Positions 43,204-52,683 of a stretch of DNA of 64,000 nucleotides are shown here, in pieces. The position numbers and the translations under genes were made by a program. The stretch is taken from the NCBI RefSeq assembly GCF_003313385.1, contig NZ_QMHN01000003.1, forward strand, positions 537,096 to 601,095, read 5' to 3'. The stretch comes from Pedobacter chitinilyticus (lineage in GTDB: Bacteria; Bacteroidota; Bacteroidia; Sphingobacteriales; Sphingobacteriaceae). A model generated the notes under the pieces. That model was given only the letters and a program-made list of their open reading frames with translations, had not been told where the DNA came from and searched no databases. The stretch's first letter is position 1, and each line of letters begins with the position of its first letter.

Positions 43204-46200
43204 ATGAAACAAAAACTACTCATGTTGCTCATGGGGGCTTTTCTATTCGTTCTGCAAGCAGTTGCACAGCAAGTTACCATATCAGGTAAAGTGACCTCTG
43301 CAGAAGATGGGCAGCCAATACCAGGGGCAACGGTAAGAATCAAGGGCACTACCTCTGCGGTGCAAACGAATGTTGCGGGAGTATATTCTATTAAAGCAAA
43401 TAAAGGGACAACGCTTCAATTTGTTTTTCTAGGTACTGTTACGCAAGAAAGAACGATTGGCGATGCCACAACTATTAACGTCGCATTAAAAGAAGATGCA
43501 AATTCTTTAAAGGAAGTAACGGTTACTACTGCTTACAACGTAGAAAGAGACAAGAAAAGTATAGGTTACTCCCTGTCTAAAGTTGATGGAGATGAAGTAA
43601 CTCAAACTGGAAGAGAAAATTTTGTAAACGGTTTAGCAGGAAGGGTGCCAGGTTTGGCAATTAATCCAACAAGTGGCGATCCAGGAGCTTCATCTCAAAT
43701 TGTTTTGCGTGGTATCGTTTCTTTAAGCGGCGATAACCAGCCGTTAATGGTAGTGGACGGTGTTCCGATAGACAACACCGTAGTTAACCAAATGAATACT
43801 ACTATTCAAGGAAACAACAGAAATCAAGACTACACGAACAGGGCATCTGATATTAACCCAGCAGATATCGAGAGCTATACGATTTTGAAAGGACCAGAAG
43901 CAACGGCCTTATATGGTAACCTTGGAGCTAACGGAGCTATTGTAATTACAACTAAGAAAGCAAAAGCTGGAAAAGCCAGCGTTTCCTATAATGGTTCCCT
44001 TAGGATTGAAACCGTAAATCGTGCACCAGAAGTACAGCAAGTTTATAGCCAAGGAGATGCGAATGGTATTTTTTTAGGCGGTTCCACCAGTTACTTTGGG
44101 CCTAAATACTCGCCAGGGCTACAAATCTATGATAATATTGGCAGTTTTTTTAGAACAGGAACAGCGCAAAAAAACAACTTGGTTTTTGAAGGCGGGAAAG
44201 AATCGTTTACTTACCGTTGGTCATCAGAATATGTTAACAATCAGGGGTCTATCCCTAATACCGAATATAAGCGATTTGTAACTTCTTTGGCGGGACAGGC
44301 TGCCCTCTCCGACGCTATTAAATTAACTACTCGTTTTAGTTACACAAACGCATATAATAGAAAGGCAAACAAAGGCCTAGGTGGTTATCTAATGGGATTG
44401 CTTCTTTATCCTTCTAGGTATGATATCAATAATTGGATTGATCCACTTGGAAACCGCGTATTAACGACAGGAACCATATACACGGAAACTGACAGTCCGT
44501 TATGGGATGTCAATAAGAACTTAGCAGACGATAGAACAAACAGTTTCTTGTTAAATACAAACGTAACCATTAAACCTAATAAGTGGTTAAATGTAACGGC
44601 TATTTTTGGAGCTAACGTTTCGAGTACGGATGGTAAACTGGTTTATCACGCCCAATCGTATTATGGCTCTGGGAGCTCAACAGCAAATAGAGGAGGTGTG
44701 ATCAATACCTATAATCAGTTTAACAAAACTTTCGATGGATCGTTAACTGCGTCTGCAAGACATAAATTTGGGAAGTTTAATAACACCTATATCATAGGTG
44801 CAAATGCATCAGATGTTAATCTAACTACCAACTCTGCTCGTGGACAAAATATGTACGATCCTGATTTCTACAGTATCAATAATACATTGCCAACTACACA
44901 ATCAGCGAGGTTAGCTATTTCACGTAGACGTAATGCAGGTGTATTTGCTCAAGCTATTTTAGGCTACGAACAGTTATTGTATTTAACGCTTTCCGGCAGG
45001 GTGGATGCGGCTTCACGTATGTTGCCTAACAATCCGTACTTCGCTTACCCATCCGCGAGTTTGGCTTTTAACTTTAGTGAGCTAGAAGCTGTTAAAAAAT
45101 TAGAATGGTTAAGTAGTGGTAAACTAAGAAGTTCATTTGGTATTACTGGTAAAGAGCCATACAGGTATTATGCCTTAGCACCTAAATTAGTTGCAAATAC
45201 TACTAGTGGTGGTGGTTTTAGTTACGATATAGCCGCAGGGCCAAATCCAGACTTAGTGCCAGAAAAAACAATAGATTTTGAAGTTGGTACAGAATTAGGC
45301 TTTTTAAAGGATCGTATTTCGGTTGACTTTACCTATTACCAACGTGAAAGCCGTGACCAAATTATCGCTCCTCGACTTTCATACGGAACAGGCTCTGTAA
45401 TTAGAATATTAAATGGTGGTAGCGTAAAAAACAAAGGTGTTGAGGTGCAGTTGAAAGGTTCTCCTTTACGTAAAAAGGATTTCAACTGGGATATGACTTT
45501 TAACTTTACACATAATAAAGGCATTGTAAATACAATTGCTGAAGAATTGCCAGAGTACTATGATTCGGATACTTGGATTGCAAATGGAGCCAGAGGATCA
45601 ACCATTCCTGGTAAAAGTACGCTCGCTATTGGTGGCTGGGTGAATGAGAAAAACAATAGAGGCGATTTGTTGATTAACCCATCTACGGGTACTCCTGTGC
45701 TAAAAAGTTCTTCAGAATTTGAATACTTAGGTGATAGGGCTCCTAAGTTTACCTTGGGTTACCTTAATAGCTTTAGATATAAAAACTTAACCCTTTCTTT
45801 CTTATTGGACTTGAGAGTGGGCGGTGATGTTTACAATCAAACGGAATACGAGCTTTATAGAAGAGGTTTAAGTATTAAAACATTAGACAGAGAGCAGCCA
45901 AGGATTATCAAAGGAGTGCTAAAAGACGGTTTAGAGAACACTGCTAATCCGACAATTAATAATATTATGATCACTCCTTACACTTATTCGAACTATTATA
46001 GTAGTACGACGGGGAGTATCGCTCCAGAGCAATTTTTGGAAAAAAACATTAAAACACTGCGACTTAGAGATGTGACAATTGCATACGAACTACCTCAAAA
46101 GTTGGCAGCAAAAACGGGCTTCATCACAGCCGTTAGCTTATATGTAACTTTCACAGATTTGTTCTTGATTACTAACTATACAGGTATTGATCCAGATGTA

Positions 46201-46305
46201 AATGGTAATAATCCAGCTACTGGTGGTGCGGGAGGTTATGGTATCGATTACGGTAGTATGGGCCGTCCTAGAGGTGTAAATATGGGATTAAGAATTAGAT
46301 TATAA
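43204..46305 (+). CDS. SusC/RagA family TonB-linked outer membrane protein, module 3
   Basis: 1033 residues. Signal peptide to about AVAQQ (22), carboxypeptidase-like domain starting VTISGKVTSAEDG, plug with NPTSGDPGASSQIVLRGIVSL and KGPEATALYGNLGANGAI, barrel ending in NMGLRIRL. The plug motif reads GPEATALYGN rather than the common GAAAAALYG, marking a divergent paralogue. No STN domain. The promoter shares a 20-base repeat with that of SusC 2, so both are probably co-regulated. It heads a three-gene unit with SusD and a DUF4397 lipoprotein. Confidence 0.93.
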   Translation: MKQKLLMLLMGAFLFVLQAVAQQVTISGKVTSAEDGQPIPGATVRIKGTTSAVQTNVAGVYSIKANKGTTLQFVFLGTVTQERTIGDATTINVALKEDANSLKEVTVTTAYNVERDKKSIGYSLSKVDGDEVTQTGRENFVNGLAGRVPGLAINPTSGDPGASSQIVLRGIVSLSGDNQPLMVVDGVPIDNTVVNQMNTTIQGNNRNQDYTNRASDINPADIESYTILKGPEATALYGNLGANGAIVITTKKAKAGKASVSYNGSLRIETVNRAPEVQQVYSQGDANGIFLGGSTSYFGPKYSPGLQIYDNIGSFFRTGTAQKNNLVFEGGKESFTYRWSSEYVNNQGSIPNTEYKRFVTSLAGQAALSDAIKLTTRFSYTNAYNRKANKGLGGYLMGLLLYPSRYDINNWIDPLGNRVLTTGTIYTETDSPLWDVNKNLADDRTNSFLLNTNVTIKPNKWLNVTAIFGANVSSTDGKLVYHAQSYYGSGSSTANRGGVINTYNQFNKTFDGSLTASARHKFGKFNNTYIIGANASDVNLTTNSARGQNMYDPDFYSINNTLPTTQSARLAISRRRNAGVFAQAILGYEQLLYLTLSGRVDAASRMLPNNPYFAYPSASLAFNFSELEAVKKLEWLSSGKLRSSFGITGKEPYRYYALAPKLVANTTSGGGFSYDIAAGPNPDLVPEKTIDFEVGTELGFLKDRISVDFTYYQRESRDQIIAPRLSYGTGSVIRILNGGSVKNKGVEVQLKGSPLRKKDFNWDMTFNFTHNKGIVNTIAEELPEYYDSDTWIANGARGSTIPGKSTLAIGGWVNEKNNRGDLLINPSTGTPVLKSSSEFEYLGDRAPKFTLGYLNSFRYKNLTLSFLLDLRVGGDVYNQTEYELYRRGLSIKTLDREQPRIIKGVLKDGLENTANPTINNIMITPYTYSNYYSSTTGSIAPEQFLEKNIKTLRLRDVTIAYELPQKLAAKTGFITAVSLYVTFTDLFLITNYTGIDPDVNGNNPATGGAGGYGIDYGSMGRPRGVNMGLRIRL

Positions 46306-46327
46306 TTTAGACCAAACGATTTTGAAC

Positions 46328-48007
46328 ATGAAATATATTAAAATGACCTGCCTAATCGCACTATTGATTGCCACTAGTGGATGTAAAAAATGGCTTGACG
46401 TAAATAGTGATCCAGCTACTCCTCAGGATGTTGCTGCCGAGTTCTATTTAGCACCAATGATTGCTAGGATGGCGGTTTCTGTAACAACGGATTACGCAAA
46501 TGCACAATTTAAATACACCCAAAATGTTGGGGCCCAAGTAGCATCTGATCCTATGGAAAGACATAGCTACTATAATACAGATAATGCCGGCGGTGTATTA
46601 TGGAGATTCGTATACATCGATGCGGGAAAGAATTTAGAAGAAATTATTACAAAATCTGAAGCCAAACAAAATAATACTTTGCTAGGTGTTGCATACGCCA
46701 TTAAAGCTTGGGGTTATCAAATGACCACGGATTCTCATGGACCTATTATTTTAAATGATGCACTTAAAGATCAGTTGACTTTTACTTATCAAGATCAGCC
46801 TGAAGTATATGCAAAAGTTAGAGAGTGGTGTTATTTGGCTCTTCAAAAATTAAATGCGCCAGATGGTTTGGTAAATCCTTCCTTGTTGAGGAATAATGAT
46901 TTTATTTTTGGTTCAGCCATTCCAGCAAATAACAGTTTGACCGCTTATAGAGAGAGATGGAAGAAGTTTGTATATGCAATATTGGCAACTCAATATAGCC
47001 ACTTAACTAACAAGCCAGAATTTAATACCAAGTATGCTGATAGCGTTGTTAAATTTGTTGATCTTTCATTTGGAGCAACAACTTTAAATTCTTCAGAAGA
47101 TGCTGCTATAAATTTTGAAGGCGTAAGTGCTGCAAATGCCAATCCTTTTAGCGTAACTGGAAATACACTTAACTCTGTAGCAAGTGCAGCTGCAGCTGCT
47201 CAAGTTGGTTCTGGCAGAATTGGTCAGCCTGTAATAAATTATTTGACAGGAGGTATGAGAGGAACGCCAGCAACCAATCCTACAATTACTACTACAACAC
47301 CTTATGATCCGAGACTATCTAGAATGGTTGCTCCAATGACAACTAATGTCTACAAAGGGGTTGTGGCTACTAGAGGCGATGTCCCAACCACGAAGACAAT
47401 TCCACACGTTTACGGCTCAGTTGCAGCTCCTTTCCCTGGTAAATATATCTTTGGACAAGGACTTACTGACGGGGTAAAATCTAGGCTACCATTATATACC
47501 TATTCTCAATTGCAATTTGCCAAGGCTGAAGCTTTATTTTTAAAAGGTGATTTAGGTGGAGCTTGGATTGCTTATGACCGAGGTATTAGAGGGCATATGG
47601 ATTTTGTGAATACTTTTGGCAGGTCAGGCCTAACTACTGCTCCAGCAATAACGTCAGCGGAAATTACAGCCTATATGACTTCATCCGAGGTTGCTCAAAA
47701 TGCAACTACTTTAACCCTTGCAGATATTATGGGCCAAAAATATGTAGCGCAATGGGGTTGGGCTGGACAAGAACAATGGTGCGATTTACGTAAATGGCAC
47801 TACAGAGCCGATATTTTTAAACAATTTAAACAATTGGATGCTTCGGAATTTGCAGCCACCATTAACGGCGTTGGAGCTTATGCTTATAGATTGAGGCCTA
47901 GATATAACTCAGAATATGTATGGAATAGGCCGGAATTACAAAAATGGGGTGGATTATTGCCAACATATTCTTATCAAGAAACTTGGTTTAGTTTACCTAC
48001 AAATTAA
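46328..48007 (+). CDS. SusD-like lipoprotein, module 3
   Basis: 559 residues from ATG 46328. Lipobox TSGC with Cys at residue 19, followed by KKWLDVNSDPATPQ, the same mature N-terminus type as SusD 4. SusD-like_2 features include NVGAQVASDPMERH, AYAIKAWGYQMTTDSHGPI and the C-terminal WGWAGQEQWCDLRKWHY. It follows SusC 3 by 22 bases. The stop TAA at 48005-48007 is one base before the next start, so the downstream DUF4397 gene is coupled. Confidence 0.92.
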   Translation: MKYIKMTCLIALLIATSGCKKWLDVNSDPATPQDVAAEFYLAPMIARMAVSVTTDYANAQFKYTQNVGAQVASDPMERHSYYNTDNAGGVLWRFVYIDAGKNLEEIITKSEAKQNNTLLGVAYAIKAWGYQMTTDSHGPIILNDALKDQLTFTYQDQPEVYAKVREWCYLALQKLNAPDGLVNPSLLRNNDFIFGSAIPANNSLTAYRERWKKFVYAILATQYSHLTNKPEFNTKYADSVVKFVDLSFGATTLNSSEDAAINFEGVSAANANPFSVTGNTLNSVASAAAAAQVGSGRIGQPVINYLTGGMRGTPATNPTITTTTPYDPRLSRMVAPMTTNVYKGVVATRGDVPTTKTIPHVYGSVAAPFPGKYIFGQGLTDGVKSRLPLYTYSQLQFAKAEALFLKGDLGGAWIAYDRGIRGHMDFVNTFGRSGLTTAPAITSAEITAYMTSSEVAQNATTLTLADIMGQKYVAQWGWAGQEQWCDLRKWHYRADIFKQFKQLDASEFAATINGVGAYAYRLRPRYNSEYVWNRPELQKWGGLLPTYSYQETWFSLPTN

Positions 48008-48008
48008 G

Positions 48009-48812
48009 ATGATTATGATAACGACGAAGATTTTTTCAAGAATATCAATCATGTCCTTTTTAGCAGTTGTTCTGTTTATTGGATGTGAAAAAAATAAAGA
48101 TAATGTGTTTTCAGAATATGAACTAGTTGATCAAACAACAAACGCATTTATTAAAGTGAATTATAATGTGGCCTTCTACAACAACCCTGGCGTGCAACTA
48201 AAAATTAATGGCACTCGTGTTACAGGCCTGCTTAACACTAGATACCCCTTTCCAGGAGGTGGATTTAATACTCTAGGAGGTTCTACAGGTGATTACTTTC
48301 CTGTGAAGCCTGGCAATACAGAAGTTTCATTGACCATTCCAAAAAGAGGGACGTCATTAGATTCTTTGGAAGTATATAAAACAACAGTTTCGCTAGCAGC
48401 ATCCAAAAAATACTCGCTGCATGTTGCAGATAGTTTGGTAAGAAAGAGCTTGTTAGTAGAAGAAGATGCTTCTCTACCAGACTCTGGTTATTTTAGGATG
48501 CGATTCGTTAATTTAATGGCCAACGTGCCTTCGATAGATTTGTATAATGGATCTGTTTTGGTTGCCGCAGCAGTACCTTTTATGGGAATTAGCGATTCAT
48601 TTACTTTGCCAAATGCTGCCCCAACTTCAACAGCTTGGAATATTAGAGTAGGGGGGTCAGCCGCAACATCAGCAGTGATTGCCACCTATACAAGCGCAAG
48701 TACAATTTTACAAAGAAGGGTTTATACTGCATTTGCAAATGGCTATAGTGGATACCCAACTAGCGGAACTGACCCGCGAAAGCCATATATCTCATTTTAC
48801 TACGTGAGATAA
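48009..48812 (+). CDS. DUF4397-type lipoprotein in SusCD module 3
   Basis: 267 residues from ATG 48009 (ATG 48015 also possible). Lipobox FIGC with Cys near residue 25, followed by EKNKDN. The mature part contains RFVNLMANVPSIDLYNG, the DUF4397 core, and a beta-rich remainder. It is directly coupled to the SusD 3 stop codon, so it is part of the transporter module, in the place of SusE/F-like surface binding proteins. It is distantly like the DUF4397 protein at the start of the window. A longer frame running back into SusD is a chance reading frame. Confidence 0.82.
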   Translation: MIMITTKIFSRISIMSFLAVVLFIGCEKNKDNVFSEYELVDQTTNAFIKVNYNVAFYNNPGVQLKINGTRVTGLLNTRYPFPGGGFNTLGGSTGDYFPVKPGNTEVSLTIPKRGTSLDSLEVYKTTVSLAASKKYSLHVADSLVRKSLLVEEDASLPDSGYFRMRFVNLMANVPSIDLYNGSVLVAAAVPFMGISDSFTLPNAAPTSTAWNIRVGGSAATSAVIATYTSASTILQRRVYTAFANGYSGYPTSGTDPRKPYISFYYVR

Positions 48813-48831
48813 GAGTAGTTTTTTACGATGA

Positions 48832-48860
48832 AAAGGCCCTGATGGATTCTCAGGGCCTTT
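48832..48860. terminator. bidirectional terminator
   Basis: AAAGGCCCTGA and TCAGGGCCTTT form an 11-bp stem with a seven-base loop between the convergent DUF4397 gene and the small secreted protein gene. Confidence 0.92.
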
Positions 48861-48879
48861 CTTATTTTAAAGATCCTTA

Positions 48880-49227
48880 TCAATAACAACTCGCAAAAAC
48901 CGTAAACGACGGATTAGAGCTGTCGATAGTAAAACTTGTAGAGCCTGTAGAAGTGGTAACACTATGGATAAGAGGCGGATTGCACGAATTTGTACCTGCG
49001 GATACAAGTTCATAATTACCATAAGGTACTTCTTCCGATCCGTAAGTGTCCACGGCATTGATGTAATAGTAAGTATTGGTGTCCGTGTTGTAAACAGTAG
49101 CCTGTCCACCCATTACAGTCATGTAGCTCACCTCCAATGTAACATAACCAGTGCTCATTTTGTTCTTGAACGAAGTTGCGGTAAATAGCAACATTACTAG
49201 AAATACTTTTGTGATTAGATTTTTCAT
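48880..49227 (-). CDS. small secreted protein of unknown function
   Basis: 115 residues. A classical signal peptide (MKNLITKVFLVMLLFTATSF) precedes a Ser/Thr- and Tyr-rich beta-predicted domain with two cysteines (C in SCNPP and the penultimate residue), which could form a disulphide. No lipobox and no known domain. It stands alone on the minus strand between two SusC/SusD modules. The 3' end is at a bidirectional terminator and the upstream 290 bases are shared with the SusC 4 promoter. Function cannot be assigned. Confidence 0.65.
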   Translation of the reverse strand: MKNLITKVFLVMLLFTATSFKNKMSTGYVTLEVSYMTVMGGQATVYNTDTNTYYYINAVDTYGSEEVPYGNYELVSAGTNSCNPPLIHSVTTSTGSTSFTIDSSNPSFTVFASCY

Positions 49228-49415
49228 ACTGCTTTAATTTTAGTTAAAAGTTAAGTTAAAATACTAATATCTATTTAATATTCAAATAGTTATTTGTTTT
49301 TTGTGTGCCGAATGAGAAATAGCATTTAATGATTTCTTTACCATGACGCTCAAAGCTAAAACCGCAAAAAGGTTAATATCCTCGTTGAATTATGCATAGC
49401 TGAACACATTTTCCT

Positions 49416-49424
49416 TATATTTAC
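49416..49424 (+). promoter_or_regulatory. SusC 4 promoter element
   Basis: TATATTTAC, as before SusC 3. A single AATGCGATTAATTA downstream (about 49480) recalls the ATGCGTTAAT repeat of the other two promoters, but the second half is missing, so control may differ. The rest of the 49228-49516 spacer shows nothing recognisable. Confidence 0.45.
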
Positions 49425-49516
49425 TATAATAAGAGTATAAACTGAATTATTATCGTAGAGATTGATAGTAGGTTTTTACGAATGCGATTAATTATTAACT
49501 ATTAACTAAACAGTTC

Positions 49517-52500
49517 ATGAAAAAAGGATTACTTACGCTAATCCTGTGCTCGTTCTTTTTAGCCATTCAGACAATGGCTCAACAAAAGACGATTACTGGA
49601 AAGGTAACTTCTGCAGATGATGGGATGCCAATACCTGGAGCATCCGTAAAAATCAAGGGAACAAACAATGGAACTCAAACAAGCACCGGTGGAACTTATT
49701 CCATCGTGGCTAAGCAGGGAGATGTACTACAGTTTATTTATTTAGGGATGAAAACCTCCGAAAAGGTGGTGGGTGCTTCGGATGTCATAGATATCGCTCT
49801 AGCCTCTGATAGCCAAGCTTTAGGCGAAGTGGTTGTCACGGCATTAGGTATCAAAAAAGAGAAAAGGGCAGTTGGATATGCCGTATCTGATTTAAATGCA
49901 GATGAATTAATGAAGAACAAAAATACCAACGTTGTCAATTCATTAGTGGGAAAAGTTCCAGGGGTTAACATAACGCAATTTGGTGGATCAGCTGGCGCTG
50001 GGGCTTCTATTACTATTCGAGGAGGTACCTCTTCTGCTGAGGGAAGGCAGAATCAGCCGTTATTTGTTGTCGACGGGATTATCTATGATAATACAACCTC
50101 AAGTACAGGTAATACTGGAACTGATGGATTATCCCGTAGTAATACCACTTATTCCAACAGGGTAATGGACATTAACCCTGAAGACATTGAAAATTTGTCA
50201 GTGTTAAAAGGTGCGGCAGCTGCTGCACTATATGGTTCAAGAGCGGCTGATGGAGCAATCATCATTACCACTAAAAGGGGTTCGGAGGGATCTGTGAGTG
50301 TTAACTATGCTACTAGATTAAGTACTTCTTGGGCAAATAAATTACCCGAAGTTCAAAGAGAATTTGGTGTAGGTGCTTATGCGGTAAATGGCACTTTCGA
50401 TGATGCGAATTCTTACAGTTCGTGGGGTAAGAAATTAACATCTGCCAATACTACTTATGATAACATAGGAACTTTCTTTCAAAATGCAAATGTTTTCGAT
50501 AACAACATCAATGTTTCTGGAGGATCAAAAAACGGAACCTTCTTTTTATCCGCATCTAATTTTGACCAATCTGGTATTGTTCCTAATACTGGTTACAATA
50601 AAACAACTTTTCGTTTAAATGGTCAGCAAAAATATGGGAAGCTAACCATTGATGCTAATGTTGCCTATTCTATTGCCGATATGGACAGAACCTTAACCAC
50701 CTCTGGATTGTATGGTGGAGGCGGCGTTGGAAGTATGGGTTCATTATATAATTGGCCAACAGTTTTTGATATTAAAAATTATATCAATATTGATGGAAGC
50801 CAATATCGCCCTTACGCAGCAACCTTAGATTTGCAAAGTGATATGGATAATCCATATTGGATCATCAACCAAAATGAATTGACCTCTAAAACCAAACGTA
50901 TTACTGGAGGTATCAACGCCAACTATAACATCACCAAATGGTGGGATTTGACCGCTCGTTTAGGTTATGATCAGCACGTTACTGATGATTATACCTACAT
51001 TTCGCCAGGATCCGCAGTTGCACCTTTGTATCAAAATGGTCGTTTAAGCAAAAATGATGCGGAGTACTCATTTTTGAGTACGATGGTAATGAATAACTTC
51101 CATAAAAAGTTTGGCGACTTCGAAACCCATTTAATGGTGGGGGCTACTACTGAGGATATGAATAGATTTACCCAAAACCATTGGGGATATGGTTTCATTA
51201 CAGCAGGAACCATTAGTTTAAATAACATAGCCAATACCAACAAGTTTTTTACTGATAGGACAACAAGACTGCGTCTAGTAGGTGTTTTTGGTGAAGCTGG
51301 AGTTTCTTACAAAAACATGGCTTACTTAACCGTTACCCAACGTAATGATTGGTCGTCGAGTTTGCCAGTTGATAATTATTCCTATTCTTATCCATCTGTA
51401 AGTGGATCGATGGTGTTTACAGAATTAATGCCTAAAAATAATATCCTTACTTACGGTAAAGTGAGGGCGAGCTGGGCACAAGCGGGCAAGGCTACTGATC
51501 CTTATGAGACTGCAACTTACACCAATCCTCCTTATATTATTGGGTCGAACACAGCTGTAGGAAATCAATGGGCTGCTGGTAACCCCGTTATCAAGCCCGA
51601 AATCCAAACTTCTTGGGAAGTAGGTGGAGAGTTCAGGTTCCTAAAAGGAAGAATTGGATTAGATTACACCTATTACTATAGTAAAACTAAAAATCAAATT
51701 GCAAAGCCACGTTTGTCAAATGCAGGGGGATTTATTTTTAGTTCATTAAATACGGGTTCCGTAATTAATAAGGGTATGGAAATTTCTTTGAGTGGCAAAC
51801 CAATTGATCAAAAAGATTTTACTTGGGATGTAATGCTGAATTTTTCTTATAACAAAGGTAGATTGGGAGAATTTTTGCCAGGAGTATCTTACTTCTATCC
51901 AACAGATGCCCAATTTGGAACGGTAAAGGCAGCTTCGATTCCTAATGGTGGTTTTTTCCTTGGCATGACAGGTCAATCTTACTATCGTGAATTAGATGGC
52001 AATGGTAACGAAATTCCTGGCGGACGTTACCAAGTTGATCCAACTACGGGCTTATATAGGATAAATAATAATAACCCAATTGTAGGTAATCGTGAACCAA
52101 GTTTTATCGGAGGGATTAATAACACTTTTCGTTATAAAAAACTATCCCTATCGGTATTGTTAGATATTCGAAAAGGCGGAGCAATATTTAACGGTACTGA
52201 GTATGCTTTAGTTTCAAATGGCTTAAGTAACAGAACTTTGCTTAATGACAGACAATCGGTAACGGTAACTGGTGTAAACAGCACCACAGGTGCAGAGTTT
52301 AACCAAACCTACGAAGCTGGTAAAACTTATACCATAGGCAGTACTACCGTTGCCGGTACAGCAATGATTCAACGCTATTGGGCAAATTATGCAGCTAATT
52401 CATATAATTTTATTACAAATGTTAATTGGTTAAAAATAAGGTCTGTGACCTTGTCTTATGATTTTGGCAGCTTAGTTAAGCAAGTTAAATTTATTAAAGG

Positions 52501-52672
52501 TTTGTCTGCTACTGCGGTAGGCACCAACTTATTAACCTGGACAAACTATAAAGGCATGGATCCAGAAGTAAGTGCTGCAGGTGGAACTGGTGGGGCAGGC
52601 TCAACAGGTATAGATTATTTGGGGGTTCCAGCCGTAGCTACTTTTACATTTGGATTAAATGTTAGATTTTAA
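49517..52672 (+). CDS. SusC/RagA family TonB-linked outer membrane protein, module 4
   Basis: 1051 residues. Signal peptide to about TMAQQ (22), carboxypeptidase-like domain from KTITGKVTSADDGMPIPGAS, plug with QFGGSAGAGASITIRGGTSS and KGAAAAALYGSRAADGAI, barrel ending in TFGLNVRF. No STN domain. N-terminal similarity to SusC 2 and SusC 3 points to duplication within this region. It is followed after 11 bases by its SusD. No enzyme gene accompanies this pair, so the cargo is unknown and may depend on enzymes elsewhere. Confidence 0.93.
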   Translation: MKKGLLTLILCSFFLAIQTMAQQKTITGKVTSADDGMPIPGASVKIKGTNNGTQTSTGGTYSIVAKQGDVLQFIYLGMKTSEKVVGASDVIDIALASDSQALGEVVVTALGIKKEKRAVGYAVSDLNADELMKNKNTNVVNSLVGKVPGVNITQFGGSAGAGASITIRGGTSSAEGRQNQPLFVVDGIIYDNTTSSTGNTGTDGLSRSNTTYSNRVMDINPEDIENLSVLKGAAAAALYGSRAADGAIIITTKRGSEGSVSVNYATRLSTSWANKLPEVQREFGVGAYAVNGTFDDANSYSSWGKKLTSANTTYDNIGTFFQNANVFDNNINVSGGSKNGTFFLSASNFDQSGIVPNTGYNKTTFRLNGQQKYGKLTIDANVAYSIADMDRTLTTSGLYGGGGVGSMGSLYNWPTVFDIKNYINIDGSQYRPYAATLDLQSDMDNPYWIINQNELTSKTKRITGGINANYNITKWWDLTARLGYDQHVTDDYTYISPGSAVAPLYQNGRLSKNDAEYSFLSTMVMNNFHKKFGDFETHLMVGATTEDMNRFTQNHWGYGFITAGTISLNNIANTNKFFTDRTTRLRLVGVFGEAGVSYKNMAYLTVTQRNDWSSSLPVDNYSYSYPSVSGSMVFTELMPKNNILTYGKVRASWAQAGKATDPYETATYTNPPYIIGSNTAVGNQWAAGNPVIKPEIQTSWEVGGEFRFLKGRIGLDYTYYYSKTKNQIAKPRLSNAGGFIFSSLNTGSVINKGMEISLSGKPIDQKDFTWDVMLNFSYNKGRLGEFLPGVSYFYPTDAQFGTVKAASIPNGGFFLGMTGQSYYRELDGNGNEIPGGRYQVDPTTGLYRINNNNPIVGNREPSFIGGINNTFRYKKLSLSVLLDIRKGGAIFNGTEYALVSNGLSNRTLLNDRQSVTVTGVNSTTGAEFNQTYEAGKTYTIGSTTVAGTAMIQRYWANYAANSYNFITNVNWLKIRSVTLSYDFGSLVKQVKFIKGLSATAVGTNLLTWTNYKGMDPEVSAAGGTGGAGSTGIDYLGVPAVATFTFGLNVRF

Positions 52673-52683
52673 TAAGACAGCTC

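Noticed and set aside
47916-48008. N-terminal extension of the DUF4397 protein into SusD 3
   Set aside because: It overlaps SusD in another frame and would bury the lipoprotein signal.
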